A stretch of DNA of 64,000 bases from Selenomonadaceae bacterium (lineage in GTDB: Bacteria > Bacillota > Negativicutes > Selenomonadales > Selenomonadaceae). Below are positions 42,402 to 52,645 of this stretch, piece after piece. The notes beneath the pieces are model-generated. The model was not told the origin of the DNA, made no database searches, and saw only the letters and a list, made by a program, of their open reading frames with translations. The DNA lies in the NCBI GenBank assembly GCA_024698045.1, contig JAILRS010000011.1, positions 55,549 through 119,548 on the forward strand. Reading direction: 5' to 3'. Within the stretch, counting starts at the first letter, position 1. Each line of letters starts with the position of its first letter. Both the position numbers and the translations under genes were made by a program.

Positions 42402-43592
42402 TCATTCGGAAATATTTTCACCGCGATAACGCGCAACCGAAGCGCAATCCTTGTCGCCGCGTCCCGATAAAGTCACTACGATTATCTGTTCGGGATTCAT
42501 CTTCGGCGCAATTTTTAAAACGTGTGCAACTGCATGCGCTGATTCTATCGCCGGAATAATTCCCTCGGTACGCGAAAGATATTCGAATGCATTTACTGCC
42601 TCTTCGTCGGTTATCGGCACATATTCGGCGCGCCCGATATCGTGAAGATAAGCATGCTCGGGACCTATACCGGGATAATCAAGCCCTGCGGAAATTGAGT
42701 AGACGGGAGCGATTTGCCCGTACTTGTCTTGACAGAAATATGATTTCATGCCGTGAAAAATTCCCGTCCTACCCGTTGCAATCGTCGCCGCCGTCTCGAA
42801 AGTTTCCACGCCGCGCCCTGCCGCTTCACAACCTATTAATCTTACTTCCTTATCGTTGATGAAATCGTAGAACGTGCCGATAGAATTGGAGCCGCCGCCC
42901 ACGCAAGCGACAACCGCATCGGGTAATTTATTTTCCGCCGCCAAAATCTGCGCCTTAATTTCTTTGGAGATGACGGATTGAAAATCGCGCACAATCGTCG
43001 GGAAGGGATGAGGTCCCATGACGGAACCGAGGCAGTAATGAGTATCGGCAATTCGATTCGTCCATTCGCGGAAAGTTTCGCTGACTGCATCTTTAAGCGT
43101 ACCCGTGCCGCTCTTTACGGGGATAACCGTTGCGCCCAAAAGTTTCATGCGGTAAACATTCAACGCTTGACGTTTGGTATCTTCTTCGCCCATGTAGACG
43201 ACACATTGCATGCCGAGGAGCGCGGCGGCGGTGGCTGTCGCTACACCGTGTTGTCCTGCGCCCGTTTCCGCTATCAAGCGCGTCTTGCCCATTTTTTTCG
43301 CAAGCAAAGCTTGACCGAGAACATTATTTATTTTGTGAGATCCCGTGTGATTTAAATCTTCACGCTTGAGATAAATTTTCGCGCCGCTCAAATCTTTAGT
43401 CATCTTCGCGGCGAAATACAGCATGGACGGACGCCCTGCATAGTTGTTAAAAAGTTCATTGAGTTCGCGTACGAAATCGGGATCGTCCTTGTAGCGATTA
43501 TAAGCCGCTTCCAATTCGATAACCGCGTTCATCAAAGTTTCGGGGATATATTGTCCGCCGTAAATTCCAAAGCGTCCGTGTTGATTCGTCAT
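42402..43592 (-). CDS. trpB: Tryptophan synthase beta chain
   Basis: 396 residues, standard TrpB1. [15 protein letters not shown] at the N-terminus, the PLP lysine in [22 protein letters not shown], and the phosphate loop VGGGSNSIG. It condenses indole and serine to tryptophan. The gene order is trpD-C-F-B and the unit ends here: trpA, which normally follows and feeds indole, is absent. Confidence 0.97.
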   Translation of the reverse strand: MTNQHGRFGIYGGQYIPETLMNAVIELEAAYNRYKDDPDFVRELNELFNNYAGRPSMLYFAAKMTKDLSGAKIYLKREDLNHTGSHKINNVLGQALLAKKMGKTRLIAETGAGQHGVATATAAALLGMQCVVYMGEEDTKRQALNVYRMKLLGATVIPVKSGTGTLKDAVSETFREWTNRIADTHYCLGSVMGPHPFPTIVRDFQSVISKEIKAQILAAENKLPDAVVACVGGGSNSIGTFYDFINDKEVRLIGCEAAGRGVETFETAATIATGRTGIFHGMKSYFCQDKYGQIAPVYSISAGLDYPGIGPEHAYLHDIGRAEYVPITDEEAVNAFEYLSRTEGIIPAIESAHAVAHVLKIAPKMNPEQIIVVTLSGRGDKDCASVARYRGENISE

Positions 43593-43609
43593 AAAAAATT
43601 TCCTTCCTC

Positions 43610-43631
43610 ACCGCAGAAAGTTATCTGCGGT
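43610..43631 (-). promoter_or_regulatory. Intercistronic hairpin between trpF and trpB
   Basis: ACCGCAGA and TCTGCGGT form a perfect 8-bp stem with a 6-base loop, with no T run. It lies 18 bases before the trpB start and could protect or process the mRNA. Confidence 0.45.
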
Positions 43632-43640
43632 CACACAAAA

Positions 43641-44240
43641 TTAAATTTGCCGAACAATCTGCGCAAAAGTTTTCATCTTGCCGATATCCTTACGCCCGTC
43701 CGTTTCGATTCCCGAACTGACATCAACGGCGAACGGCTTTAACATTTCAATCGCGCTGCCTACGTTGTCGACGTTCAGACCGCCGGCAAGAAAATATTCG
43801 CGCTTGAAATTTTTCATCAAGTTCCAATCGAAAATTTTCCCGTCACCTGCACCGGCGTCCGCTAAAACGAAATCCGCCGTACTTTTTTCCGCCGCAGTCA
43901 AATCTTCCGCCGTATGTATCTTGAACGCCTTGATTATCGGTTTGGAAGTTTCGCCGCGCAATTTTGTTATGTAATCGTCAGTTTCTTCGCCGTGAAGTTG
44001 TGCCGCGTCAATCGTGCCGTTATTCAGGAGTTCCGCGACCGTCACAAAATTTTCGTTGACGAAGACGCCTACCGCGAGAATTTTTTTCGACAACGCGCCG
44101 CGCATTTTTTCGGCCTGTTCAAACGTGACGAACCTCTTACTTTTCCGCGCGAAGACAAATCCCACATATTCGGGAAAAATTTCGTTGACGGCAAAAATAT
44201 CTTCGAGGGTACGCATTCCGCAAAATTTTATCTTCGTCAT
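43641..44240 (-). CDS. trpF: Phosphoribosylanthranilate isomerase
   Basis: 199 residues. KFCGMRTLEDI at the N-terminus with the catalytic Cys, VGVFVNE, AAQLHGEE and FLAGGLNVDNV, then VDVSSGIETDGRKD at the C-terminus. It isomerises PRA to CdRP. The ATG overlaps the trpC stop by 4 bases. Confidence 0.95.
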   Translation of the reverse strand: MTKIKFCGMRTLEDIFAVNEIFPEYVGFVFARKSKRFVTFEQAEKMRGALSKKILAVGVFVNENFVTVAELLNNGTIDAAQLHGEETDDYITKLRGETSKPIIKAFKIHTAEDLTAAEKSTADFVLADAGAGDGKIFDWNLMKNFKREYFLAGGLNVDNVGSAIEMLKPFAVDVSSGIETDGRKDIGKMKTFAQIVRQI

Positions 44241-45019
44241 ACTTCGCCCCGTAATTCTTTCAGCTTGATTGTTTTATCGGCGGCACGCATTAATACTTCG
44301 CCGATTAAAACCGCGTCGGCTCCCGATTCGCGAATTTTTTCCACATCGTCGGAAGTTTTTACGCCACTCTCGGAAACGAAAATCACATCACGCGGCACGA
44401 GTGAACGAAGTTTTTTGGCGTTGCCCGTATCTACCGAAAAATCTTTTAGGTTGCGATTGTTTACGCCGATTATTCGCGCTCCGCAATTCAATGCGCGTTT
44501 AATCTCCTGTTCGTCATGAGCCTCGACCAAAGCACTCAATCCGAGTTCGTCGCTAATCGCCATAAATTTTTTCAATTGAGTATCGTCAAGGATTGCGCAG
44601 ATTAAAAGTACCGCTGACGCGCCCAAAAGTTTTGCCTGAAATATCATGTACTCGTCGACGACAAAATCTTTTCGCAGACACGGGATTGATACTTGCGCGG
44701 AAATTTCCGACAAAAATTTATCACTACCCAGAAAAAATTCGGGCTCCGTCAATACCGATATCGCATCTGCTCCTGCCGCCTCGTACTCCTTCGCGATTTG
44801 AAGGTAAGGGAAATCCGCCGCGATTAAGCCCTTTGACGGTGAGGCCTTCTTGCATTCGCAGATAAACGACAGCCCCGATTTTTTTAACGCCTTTTCAAAT
44901 TCAAAACTGCCGCGCGGCAAATTCAATGCCCGTTGTTTGATTTCGTCGAATGAAATATTTTCTTTGTCACGCACCACGCGCAATTTTGTTCGTTCGGCTA
45001 TTTTGTCCAGTATCGTCAT
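44237..45019 (-). CDS. trpC: Indole-3-glycerol phosphate synthase
   Basis: 260 residues. FICECKKASPSKG (catalytic Lys region), ISVLTEPEFFLGS, CLRKDFVVDEYM, IIGVNNRNLKDF and VSESGVKT. It closes CdRP to indole-3-glycerol phosphate. It follows trpD with a 1-base gap. Confidence 0.96.
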   Translation of the reverse strand: MTILDKIAERTKLRVVRDKENISFDEIKQRALNLPRGSFEFEKALKKSGLSFICECKKASPSKGLIAADFPYLQIAKEYEAAGADAISVLTEPEFFLGSDKFLSEISAQVSIPCLRKDFVVDEYMIFQAKLLGASAVLLICAILDDTQLKKFMAISDELGLSALVEAHDEQEIKRALNCGARIIGVNNRNLKDFSVDTGNAKKLRSLVPRDVIFVSESGVKTSDDVEKIRESGADAVLIGEVLMRAADKTIKLKELRGEV

Positions 45020-45020
45020 T

Positions 45021-46040
45021 TCAAGCCTCTTGACTCATAGCGATAAATTTTTCGAGCGTCTCCATAGCCTTGCCGCTGTCAATCAATTCCGCCGCAAGCG
45101 CAACGCCAGATTTAAAACTATCGGCTTTGCCACCCACATAAAGTGACGCGCCCGCATTCAACAAGACTGCATTACGTTTGTGACCGTGTTCGCCGCGCAA
45201 AATCGCACGCGTAATTTCGGCATTATCCGCAGGATCTCCGCCGCGTAAATCTTCCTTTGTGCATCGCGCGAATCCGAAATCCTCGGGCTTTATCGTGAAA
45301 TTTTTAAACCATCCATCATTAATTTCGCAAATCAAAGTAGGAGCACTCAAAGAAATTTCATCGAGCTTGTCGCAACCGTAGACAACCATGCCGCGCTTGA
45401 TTCCGAGATTGATAAGAACCTGCGCAAGAGGAGCGACAAGATATTCGGCGTAGACGCCCAAAATTTGGCGTGAAGGTTTGCCGGGATTTGTGAGAGGCCC
45501 TAAGATATTGAAGACGGTACGGAAACCCAATTCGCGACGAATCGCCCCGACATATTTCATTGAGCTGTGATATTTCTGCGCAAAGAAAAAACATATGCCG
45601 ACTTTGTCGAGGAGCTCACGGCATTTTTCTGGACTTTGATTGATGTTGACGCCCAAAGCCTCGAGGCAATCAGCCGCGCCGCATTTTGACGATGCCGCAC
45701 GATTGCCGTGTTTGGCGACTTTCATACCGCCTGCCGCCGCGATTATCGCAGATGTTGTAGAGATATTAAAGCTTTGAGCGTTATCGCCGCCCGTGCCCAC
45801 TATCTCAAATAAATCCATACCCGTTTCCACAGCCGTTGCATGCGAACGCATTGCCGCCGCGCATCCCGCAATTTCGTCTGTCGTTTCCGCTCCTGCGCTC
45901 TTCGTAGACAGCGCGGATAGGAATGCCGCATTTTGTGTCGGTGTAGTTTCGCCGCTCATGATTTCATTCATCACGGAAAAAGCTTCGTCGTAACTCAAAT
46001 CCTCTTTGTTTACGATTTTAACAATGGCTTCTTTAATCAT
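45021..46040 (-). CDS. trpD: Anthranilate phosphoribosyltransferase
   Basis: 339 residues. [20 protein letters not shown] (PRPP loop), [20 protein letters not shown] and the later [20 protein letters not shown]. It transfers phosphoribose to anthranilate. The genes making anthranilate (trpE, trpG) are not in this unit. Confidence 0.96.
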   Translation of the reverse strand: MIKEAIVKIVNKEDLSYDEAFSVMNEIMSGETTPTQNAAFLSALSTKSAGAETTDEIAGCAAAMRSHATAVETGMDLFEIVGTGGDNAQSFNISTTSAIIAAAGGMKVAKHGNRAASSKCGAADCLEALGVNINQSPEKCRELLDKVGICFFFAQKYHSSMKYVGAIRRELGFRTVFNILGPLTNPGKPSRQILGVYAEYLVAPLAQVLINLGIKRGMVVYGCDKLDEISLSAPTLICEINDGWFKNFTIKPEDFGFARCTKEDLRGGDPADNAEITRAILRGEHGHKRNAVLLNAGASLYVGGKADSFKSGVALAAELIDSGKAMETLEKFIAMSQEA

Positions 46041-46054
46041 TAAAACAAACTCCC

Positions 46055-46097
46055 TTCCGGTAAAAAAAATCAGCAGACCGGAATTTTAAAACTGATT
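46055..46097 (-). promoter_or_regulatory. Two competing hairpins between murB and trpD
   Basis: On the minus strand AATCAG (46097-46092) can pair with CTGATT (46073-46068) ahead of six further T, a weak terminator. Alternatively TTCCGGT (46083-46077) pairs with ACCGGAA (46061-46055), which spans that T run and touches the trpD ribosome site (GGAAGGGAG). The two exclude each other, the layout of an attenuator. No leader peptide or T-box core was seen. Confidence 0.35.
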
Positions 46098-46107
46098 CGA
46101 CGGAAAA

Positions 46108-47028
46108 TTATTCTTCGCCGATGATACGCACTTCTGGTGAAAGTGTAACGCCGTGACTTTCGTAGACGCGCCGCCTTACTTCCTCGATTAAATCCAAAAC
46201 ATCTTTAGCGGTTGCTCCGCCAGTATTCACTACAAAGCCTGCGTGTTTTTCGGATACCATTGCGCCGCCCACGCGCAGACCTTTCAAGCCCGTATTGTCA
46301 ATCAATGTACCCGCAAAATATCCTTTCGGACGTTTGAAAGTAGATCCCGCGCTTGGCATATCCAACGGTTGTTTACTTTCGCGGCGTTCGGTGAAATCGT
46401 TCATCTTGTTACGGATATCGACACTGTTACCGCGTTGAAGAATCAATTCGACTTCGCAAATAGCGCAACCGTTTTGTTGAAAAATACTTTGGCGATAACC
46501 TAAATTCAAACTTGCGCCGCTGAACTCGACCAAATTGCCCTCGGGGGTGACTGCTCTTACACTTGCCACGGCGTTTTTCATTTCACCGTCGTAGGCACCT
46601 GCATTCATGAAAATCGCGCCGCCTATACTCCCGGGGATTCCTACTGCGAATTCCATACCCGTCAAGCCGTTATACGCCGCAAAGTAGGAAACTTCTTTCA
46701 AACTTGCTCCGGCGCAGGCGAATAACCTTTGTCCTTCGCAAGACATATTTCCGAAAAAAGTATCGGTGAATTTAACGACGACGCCGCGAATACCTTTATC
46801 GCGAACCAAAACATTTGAGCCGTTACCCAAAACCGTACAGGGCAGATTAAATTCTTTGACGAGCTTAAAAATTTCGGAAACATCTTCCGCACTTGACGGG
46901 AAGATTAAAACATCAGCCGCGCCGCCGATTTTGAAAGTCGTATGTTCGCACATCGGAGCATTGAATATAAATTGTTCTTCGTGCAAAAATTTTGAGAGAC
47001 GATTAGAAAAATTTTCTTGCCAATCCAT
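46108..47028 (-). CDS. murB: UDP-N-acetylenolpyruvoylglucosamine reductase
   Basis: 306 residues. FAD-binding VLGNGSNVLVRD, GIPGSIGGAIFMNAGAY and the catalytic Ser region MPSAGSTFKRP, with a C-terminal SPEVRIIGEE. It reduces the enolpyruvyl group to make UDP-MurNAc for peptidoglycan. It lies between ilvD and trpD, 12 bases after ilvD. Confidence 0.96.
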   Translation of the reverse strand: MDWQENFSNRLSKFLHEEQFIFNAPMCEHTTFKIGGAADVLIFPSSAEDVSEIFKLVKEFNLPCTVLGNGSNVLVRDKGIRGVVVKFTDTFFGNMSCEGQRLFACAGASLKEVSYFAAYNGLTGMEFAVGIPGSIGGAIFMNAGAYDGEMKNAVASVRAVTPEGNLVEFSGASLNLGYRQSIFQQNGCAICEVELILQRGNSVDIRNKMNDFTERRESKQPLDMPSAGSTFKRPKGYFAGTLIDNTGLKGLRVGGAMVSEKHAGFVVNTGGATAKDVLDLIEEVRRRVYESHGVTLSPEVRIIGEE

Positions 47029-47040
47029 GAAGACAGCTCC

Positions 47041-48696
47041 TTAAACTTTAAGGACAGCACCCGTTGACGCGGAAGTAGTAAGTTTGGCGTAACGAGCAAG
47101 GTAACCTGTTTTGATTTTAGGTTCGGGTTTCGTCCATACCGCGCGGCGTTTCGCGAGTTCCTCGTCGCTCACTTCCAATTCAAGTTTGCGATTGGGAATA
47201 TCAATGGAAATGATATCGCCGTCGTGAATCAGCGCGATAGTACCGCCTTCCATAGCTTCGGGCGAAATGTGACCGATACACGCGCCTTGACTTGCTCCGC
47301 TGAATCTGCCGTCGGTTATCAAGCCGACTTTGAGTCCTGCGCCCGTAATTGCCGCTGTCGGATTAAGCATTTCTTGCATACCGGGGCCGCCCTTGGGGCC
47401 TTCGTAGCGAATGACAACTACATCGCCGTCATGAATTTTTCCGCCCATAATCGCGTTAATCGCATCTTGTTCGGAATCGTAGCAGCACGCTTTACCTTTG
47501 TATACCAACATATCTTCGCTGACCGCCGATGCTTTGACAACGGCATAATCGGGACAAAGATTGCCTTGAAGAATAGCGATGCCGCCCGTCGGACGATAAG
47601 GATTTTCCACACTGTGAATGACATCTTCGCGTTCGATACGTGCATCTTTGATTCTGTCGCCCAAAATTCCGGTTACGGTCAGCGCATCCAAATTCAGCAA
47701 GTTTTTCTTAGACAGTTCATGCATGACCGCGTTGATTCCGCCTGCTTCGTTCAAATCTTGCATGTGATGTTTTCCCGCGGGACTTAACTTTGTGATATAG
47801 GGAGTACGTGCGGAAATTTCATCAAAGAGTGTCGCAGGAATTTTTATGCCGCATTCGTTGGCAATCGCGGTGAGATGAAGGACGGTATTAGACGAGCCGC
47901 CGATTCCCATATCAACGGTTATCGCGTTCTCAAATGCCTTCATCGTCAAAATATCGCGCGGACAAATATTTTTCTCCAACATATTCATTAAGACTTTTCC
48001 TGCGCGTTTAGCCAAAATAAATCTGTCGCCCGTGTACGCCGCGGGTATTGTGCCGTTACCGGGTAGAGCCATGCCCAAAGCTTCACTGAGGCAGTTCATA
48101 GTATTTGCAGTGAAAAGACCTGCGCAGGAACCGCAACTCGGGCAAGCATGCGATTCAAGATCCGTCATTTCTTCCTGCGACATTTTTCCTACCGCAAATT
48201 TTCCTGCGGCCTCAAATGCCTGACTGACACTGATATCGCGCCCGTGGAATCTTCCGGCAAGCATGGGGCCGCCGCTGACGATTATTGACGGGATATTTAA
48301 ACGCGCCGCCGCCATTAACATACCTGGGACAACTTTATCGCAGTTCGGAATCAAAATCAGTGCGTCGAATCCGCTTGCCATGGTTACCGCCTCAATCGAA
48401 TCGGCAATCAATTCACGGCTTGCCAAAGAATATTTCATACCGGTATGACCCATTGCGATACCGTCGCAGACACCGATAGCAGGGAATTCGACAGGTGTAC
48501 CGCCTGCCGCTGCCACGCCCAATTTTGCCGCCTCGGTTATCGATTTCAAATGAATATGACCGGGGATTATTTCGTTAAAGGAATTGCAAACACCAATCAA
48601 AGGGCGACTTAATTCGTCTTCGCCGTAACCGTTTGCGTGAAATAAAGACCTGTGCGCACAGCGTGTCGCACCACGTTTAACAACGTCGCTTCTCAT
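47041..48696 (-). CDS. ilvD: Dihydroxy-acid dehydratase
   Basis: 551 residues. Iron-sulfur Cys in [13 protein letters not shown] and [14 protein letters not shown], with [19 protein letters not shown] at the C-terminus. It dehydrates dihydroxy acids in valine, leucine and isoleucine synthesis. First gene of its transcript; AGGAGG precedes the ATG. No other ilv gene is near. Confidence 0.97.
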   Translation of the reverse strand: MRSDVVKRGATRCAHRSLFHANGYGEDELSRPLIGVCNSFNEIIPGHIHLKSITEAAKLGVAAAGGTPVEFPAIGVCDGIAMGHTGMKYSLASRELIADSIEAVTMASGFDALILIPNCDKVVPGMLMAAARLNIPSIIVSGGPMLAGRFHGRDISVSQAFEAAGKFAVGKMSQEEMTDLESHACPSCGSCAGLFTANTMNCLSEALGMALPGNGTIPAAYTGDRFILAKRAGKVLMNMLEKNICPRDILTMKAFENAITVDMGIGGSSNTVLHLTAIANECGIKIPATLFDEISARTPYITKLSPAGKHHMQDLNEAGGINAVMHELSKKNLLNLDALTVTGILGDRIKDARIEREDVIHSVENPYRPTGGIAILQGNLCPDYAVVKASAVSEDMLVYKGKACCYDSEQDAINAIMGGKIHDGDVVVIRYEGPKGGPGMQEMLNPTAAITGAGLKVGLITDGRFSGASQGACIGHISPEAMEGGTIALIHDGDIISIDIPNRKLELEVSDEELAKRRAVWTKPEPKIKTGYLARYAKLTTSASTGAVLKV

Positions 48697-48742
48697 ATTT
48701 AAAGTTGCCTCCTAAAATATTTCTGAAAAAATTTTTTAAGCG

Positions 48743-48771
48743 ATTTTACAGCATTTAAACTTGACATGCAA
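48743..48771 (-). promoter_or_regulatory. Promoter of the ilvD-murB-trp unit
   Basis: On the minus strand TTGCAT (48771-48766) and TAAAAT (48748-48743) are 17 bases apart, 46 bases before ilvD and after the glycosylase stop. Confidence 0.6.
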
Positions 48772-48789
48772 GATATCACGATTGGCGCG

Positions 48790-49605
48790 TCATTTGGCGT
48801 TACGTTTGGCGTAGAAAATATATTGCTGGAGGATGCCGCCGTTTTTACCGAAGGTATCGAAAATATTTTCGCCGTTAAAATCTTCGTCAATGGCGCGTTT
48901 AATCCAAACGTCAACGGGCGCACGATTTACGCGGTGATATGCGAACAGCGCGACACAATTTGCAACCTTATCGCCGACGCCGTGAATTGTTTTGAGTTTG
49001 GCTACTAAATCTTCGTCGGGCAAATCTGCAAGCGCAATCAAATCAATTTCGCCGCTCGATACTTTGTCTAAAGCGTCCTTGATGTAATTTTTTCTGTAAG
49101 CAAGCCCCAAGCCCGTTAAATCGTCGACGGTTGCGCCGCTCATCTCCTCTACACGCGGAAACAGATAAATTTCGCCGACACGTCGCCCGAATCGTTGACA
49201 AATCCGCTCGACACTGCTACGTATCGCAGGAATATTTTTCCGCTGACTGATTATGAAACTAATCAACATCTCGAACGCGTCTTGTTTCAGAATACGAATG
49301 CCGTTACCGAAATCGGTTGCGTTGCGCAGAATTTTTTCGTACGGCTTATCTTCGGCGAATCTTTCAATGTCGCGACGAATATTTGCGTAATTCGTTTCCA
49401 TGTCAAAGTAATTCGACCAAAAATTTTCCCAAACATCTTCCGTACAATCAACATCAAAAGTTCCGTCACCGCATTCGGTTATATGCAAAATATTTTCTCC
49501 GACAATGAATCGGAAGACTTTCGGCGTAATTTCCTTCGGGCGAAAACATTGTCCGCTGTCCGCGATTTTTTTCAAGTCAAAGTCGTCGTTGATTTTAATC
49601 CGCAT
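48790..49605 (-). CDS. OGG1-type 8-oxoguanine DNA glycosylase
   Basis: 271 residues. N-terminal OGG-like beta domain, then the helix-hairpin-helix IHGVGDKVANCVALFA with the catalytic Lys and, about 20 residues on, the Asp in APVDVWIKRA. It should excise 8-oxoguanine with lyase activity. The start is ATG 49605 after GGAGG, overlapping the end of aroB by 11 bases. There is no MutY-type Fe-S cluster motif. Confidence 0.85.
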   Translation of the reverse strand: MRIKINDDFDLKKIADSGQCFRPKEITPKVFRFIVGENILHITECGDGTFDVDCTEDVWENFWSNYFDMETNYANIRRDIERFAEDKPYEKILRNATDFGNGIRILKQDAFEMLISFIISQRKNIPAIRSSVERICQRFGRRVGEIYLFPRVEEMSGATVDDLTGLGLAYRKNYIKDALDKVSSGEIDLIALADLPDEDLVAKLKTIHGVGDKVANCVALFAYHRVNRAPVDVWIKRAIDEDFNGENIFDTFGKNGGILQQYIFYAKRNAK

Positions 49606-50680
49606 TGCACAGACCTCCGAAAACTTTCTTGACGACAATTTCGGGTACATCGCCGCAAATTTCCACCGAACCGAAATCGCGCATCAAAACCCAGTTAACG
49701 ACACCGCCGACGGCTTTTTTATCACGGAAAGTCACGCGGTAAAGTTTATCGGCGTCAAGACCTTTGCAAGTCGTGAGCATATCGAATCTGCGCAGAAGAT
49801 TTTCGAGACGATTGACATTGACGGCGGAAGTTTTGCCGAGTTCGCAACTGATTTGCGCCGCGCCAATCATACCGATTGCAACCGCTTCACCGTGCCGATA
49901 TTTTTCGTAGTGTGTTTCTTCCTCGATTGCGTGTGCCATTGTATGACCGAAATTTAAAATCCTACGCAAACCGGATTCGCGTTCGTCCTTACCGACAACT
50001 TCAGCCTTGAGTTCGCACGAACGTTTAACCACATGCGCCAAAGTTTCCAAATCGCGGTTGAGAATTTTTTCTGCGTTGTCCTCGAGGTAAGCGAAAAAAT
50101 TTCCGTCGCTGATGACGCCGTATTTGACGACTTCGCCCAGACCCGATTTGATTTCGCGTTCGGGCAGAGTAAGCAGACAATTTAAGTCGATGAAAACCGC
50201 GCGAGGTTGATGGAACGCGCCGATTAAATTTTTTCCCAAAGCATGATTGACCGCAGTTTTTCCGCCTACGCTTGAATCGACTTGAGATAATAAGGTCGTG
50301 GGAATTTGAATCAAATCAATTCCGCGCATAAAAGTTGCGGCAACAAATCCGGCTAAATCGCCTACAACGCCGCCGCCCAACGCAATCACCGCGGATTTTC
50401 TGTCCAAACCGAATTCGATTGCGCGCGTGTAAAGTTTTTCTGCCTCATGAAGACTTTTGGAAGTTTCACTGTCGGGTATCGTCGCCACCGTGTAGGCAAT
50501 TCCTTCCGACTCGAGACTTTCAACCAAATTTTTTCCGTGCATATCGAAAATCTTTTCCTGCGTGACCAATAAAACTTTCGACGGTTTACTCTTTAACATT
50601 TTGCCGACATCGCCCAAAATTTTTTCGCCGATATAAATTTCGTAACTTGCCGCGCCCAAATTCACCGATACACTTTCCAT
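49595..50680 (-). CDS. aroB: 3-dehydroquinate synthase
   Basis: 361 residues. NAD+ site ALGGGVVGDLAGFVAATFMRG, then PTTLLSQVDSSVGGKTAVNH and the zinc His in LNFGHTMAHAIE. It makes 3-dehydroquinate in the shikimate pathway. ATG 50680 follows GGGAGTGA; a longer frame upstream would overlap aroK. Confidence 0.96.
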   Translation of the reverse strand: MESVSVNLGAASYEIYIGEKILGDVGKMLKSKPSKVLLVTQEKIFDMHGKNLVESLESEGIAYTVATIPDSETSKSLHEAEKLYTRAIEFGLDRKSAVIALGGGVVGDLAGFVAATFMRGIDLIQIPTTLLSQVDSSVGGKTAVNHALGKNLIGAFHQPRAVFIDLNCLLTLPEREIKSGLGEVVKYGVISDGNFFAYLEDNAEKILNRDLETLAHVVKRSCELKAEVVGKDERESGLRRILNFGHTMAHAIEEETHYEKYRHGEAVAIGMIGAAQISCELGKTSAVNVNRLENLLRRFDMLTTCKGLDADKLYRVTFRDKKAVGGVVNWVLMRDFGSVEICGDVPEIVVKKVFGGLCNAD

Positions 50681-50697
50681 GTTATCACTCCCGAAAA

Positions 50698-51219
50698 TCA
50701 ATTTCTGAAGTGCTTAACGTAGCGACAGATATCGTCAACGATTTGAATCGGCGACCATGATGTCGTATCTACGTAATAATCCGCACGCGAATAAATATCT
50801 TTACGTTCCGCCAAAAGTTTTTTAATAGTGTTCAAGCGTTCATTGCCGCCGCCGTCCAAAAGAGGACGTTCGCCGCGTCGTGCCGTGCGCCGATAAATTT
50901 CTTCGGGTGTCGCTGTCAAACAAATCAACACGCCTGATTTTTTCAACAGCCGAACATTTTCGATATCCTTCACCGTACCGCCACCCGTCGCGATTATCAT
51001 TCCGCGTTTGTCGCTCAATTCTTTTACCGCTTCACGTTCCAATTTGCGAAAATGTTCTTCGCCGTACTGCTCAAAAATTTTCGGGATTGACATTTGCGTA
51101 TCTTCTTCGATTTTTTTGTCGATATCAATGAACGGACGCCCCAACTTTGCCGATAACATTTTTCCGATACTTGTTTTGCCCGTGCCCATGAATCCCGTTA
51201 AAATCACATTATCTTTCAT
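50698..51219 (-). CDS. aroK: Shikimate kinase
   Basis: 173 residues. P-loop GFMGTGKTSIGKML, the shikimate-binding Asp and Arg in FIDIDKKIEE and FRKLEREAV, then IATGGGTV and a lid with RGERPLLDG. It phosphorylates shikimate. It sits between aroC and aroB. Confidence 0.96.
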   Translation of the reverse strand: MKDNVILTGFMGTGKTSIGKMLSAKLGRPFIDIDKKIEEDTQMSIPKIFEQYGEEHFRKLEREAVKELSDKRGMIIATGGGTVKDIENVRLLKKSGVLICLTATPEEIYRRTARRGERPLLDGGGNERLNTIKKLLAERKDIYSRADYYVDTTSWSPIQIVDDICRYVKHFRN

Positions 51220-51228
51220 ACAGTCGCC

Positions 51229-52314
51229 TCACAAGCCGAAATTTTCCGCAAGTCTTGTGCGATAGTGTTGCAGATTGGCAAGAGTATCACAAAGCGCGTC
51301 GCCGCCGAATTTATCCGTGAAGGCGTCTGCCGTGACAATCGCCGCCATTGCCTCACCTACAACCGAAGCCGCCCATATCGCACATGTGTCACTGCGTTCC
51401 TTGACGGCACTTGTCGCCGTATGTGTTGCGATATCCACCGTGCGCAACGGTTTCATCAAAGTCGGAATCGGTTTCATTGCGGCACGAATTATCAAATCTT
51501 CGCCGTTGGTCATGCCGCCTTCAAAGCCGCCCGCGCGATTTGTTTTGCGGAAAATTTTTCCTTCGTCGATAAAAATTTCGTCGTGAACCTCGCTGCCGAA
51601 TTTGGTTGCGTTCGCAAACCCGTCGCCCAATTCGACTGCCTTTATCGCCTGAATCGACATGAATGCCGCCGCAAATTTTCCGTCAATCTTTTTATCCCAC
51701 TGAATGTGACTGCCGAGCCCTGTAGGTACGCCCGAAACTTTGACTTCAAAAATTCCGCCGACTGTATCGCCTGCCGCCTTCGCCTCATCTATTCTCTTGC
51801 GAATTTCTTCATCGCCCGTCGCGCCGCCTACGCTTAAAACTTTACTTGTAATTTCCACGCCGCAAGTCTTCAGGAAAATTTTGCATAAGGCACCTGCCGC
51901 CACGCGCATAGTTGTTTCGCGTGCGCTGGAGCGTTCCAAAATATCACGAACATCCGCACGGGAATATTTAGCCGCGCCCGTTAAGTCGGCATGACCCGGA
52001 CGAGCGTTTGTGACACGTTTGCCGCTCTCCTCACCTTCCGCGCTCATCCTTTCAGTCCAATTTTCCCAATCTCGATTTTCCACGCTCAAAGTTATCGGGG
52101 ATCCTATCGTCTCGCCGAAACGAATACCCGATATAAATTCTGCCTTATCGCGTTCGATTTTCATACGACCGCCGCGCCCGTAACCTTCTTGTCGCCGTGC
52201 AAGTTCGTTGTTGACAAATTCGCTTGAAACTTTCACACCTGCAGGAATTCCTTCCAAAATGCAAGTTAATCTTTTGCCGTGACTTTCGCCGCCGCTGATA
52301 TATCTGACTGCCAT
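51229..52314 (-). CDS. aroC: Chorismate synthase
   Basis: 361 residues. SGGESHGKRLTCILEGIPAG at the N-terminus, a RPGHADLTGAAKY loop, RSSARETTMRVAAGA and GGMTNGEDLIIRAAMKP. It makes chorismate, the precursor for the trp genes transcribed downstream on the same strand. GAGGAAAA lies before the ATG. First gene of the aroC-aroK-aroB-glycosylase unit. Confidence 0.97.
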   Translation of the reverse strand: MAVRYISGGESHGKRLTCILEGIPAGVKVSSEFVNNELARRQEGYGRGGRMKIERDKAEFISGIRFGETIGSPITLSVENRDWENWTERMSAEGEESGKRVTNARPGHADLTGAAKYSRADVRDILERSSARETTMRVAAGALCKIFLKTCGVEITSKVLSVGGATGDEEIRKRIDEAKAAGDTVGGIFEVKVSGVPTGLGSHIQWDKKIDGKFAAAFMSIQAIKAVELGDGFANATKFGSEVHDEIFIDEGKIFRKTNRAGGFEGGMTNGEDLIIRAAMKPIPTLMKPLRTVDIATHTATSAVKERSDTCAIWAASVVGEAMAAIVTADAFTDKFGGDALCDTLANLQHYRTRLAENFGL

Positions 52315-52431
52315 AAAATTTTCCTCCTCGGGAACACTAACTATAAATTGGAAGTTATATTACCATATCGCCGCAATAAAAGCTAATATGACGTTGTCAC
52401 TTTGAATACGAAAACAAAAAGGAAAGGATAA

Positions 52432-52614
52432 ATGTTATGTTACTCAATGATTTTAACTTTTTCGCAGATTCAAAGTGCAGCCGGTATAGACTTTGGGGGC
52501 ACATATGTTCACAAAACAGATTGTCCTAAAGTACACGGTACGTGTGGCACTTCGTACGAGTGCTCCGGCGGCGGCGGTATGTGTGGAACCGGATACAACT
52601 GCAGCGGAAACTAA
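52432..52614 (+). CDS. Putative RiPP precursor peptide, Cys/Gly-rich
   Basis: 60 residues. The N-terminal half (MLCYSMILTFSQIQSAAGID) looks like a leader; a Gly-Gly at 22-23 could be a cleavage point. The C-terminal half has five Cys at 31, 38, 44, 51 and 57, spaced x6, x5, x6, x5. CGTSYECSG (38-46) and CGTGYNCSG (51-59) are two near-identical units 13 residues apart, and the peptide ends in Asn. GGAAAGGA precedes the ATG. A radical SAM/SPASM gene starts 31 bases downstream, followed by an exporter, so a thioether-bridged peptide is the best guess. A small Cys-rich structural or metal-binding protein is the alternative. Confidence 0.7.
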   Translation: MLCYSMILTFSQIQSAAGIDFGGTYVHKTDCPKVHGTCGTSYECSGGGGMCGTGYNCSGN

Positions 52615-52645
52615 TAATTAATCCACAATATGGGAGGGAAGGGAC

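Noticed and set aside
46041..46107. Leader peptide with Trp codons before trpD
   Set aside because: No start codon with a ribosome site and no TGG cluster was found in the 67-base gap.
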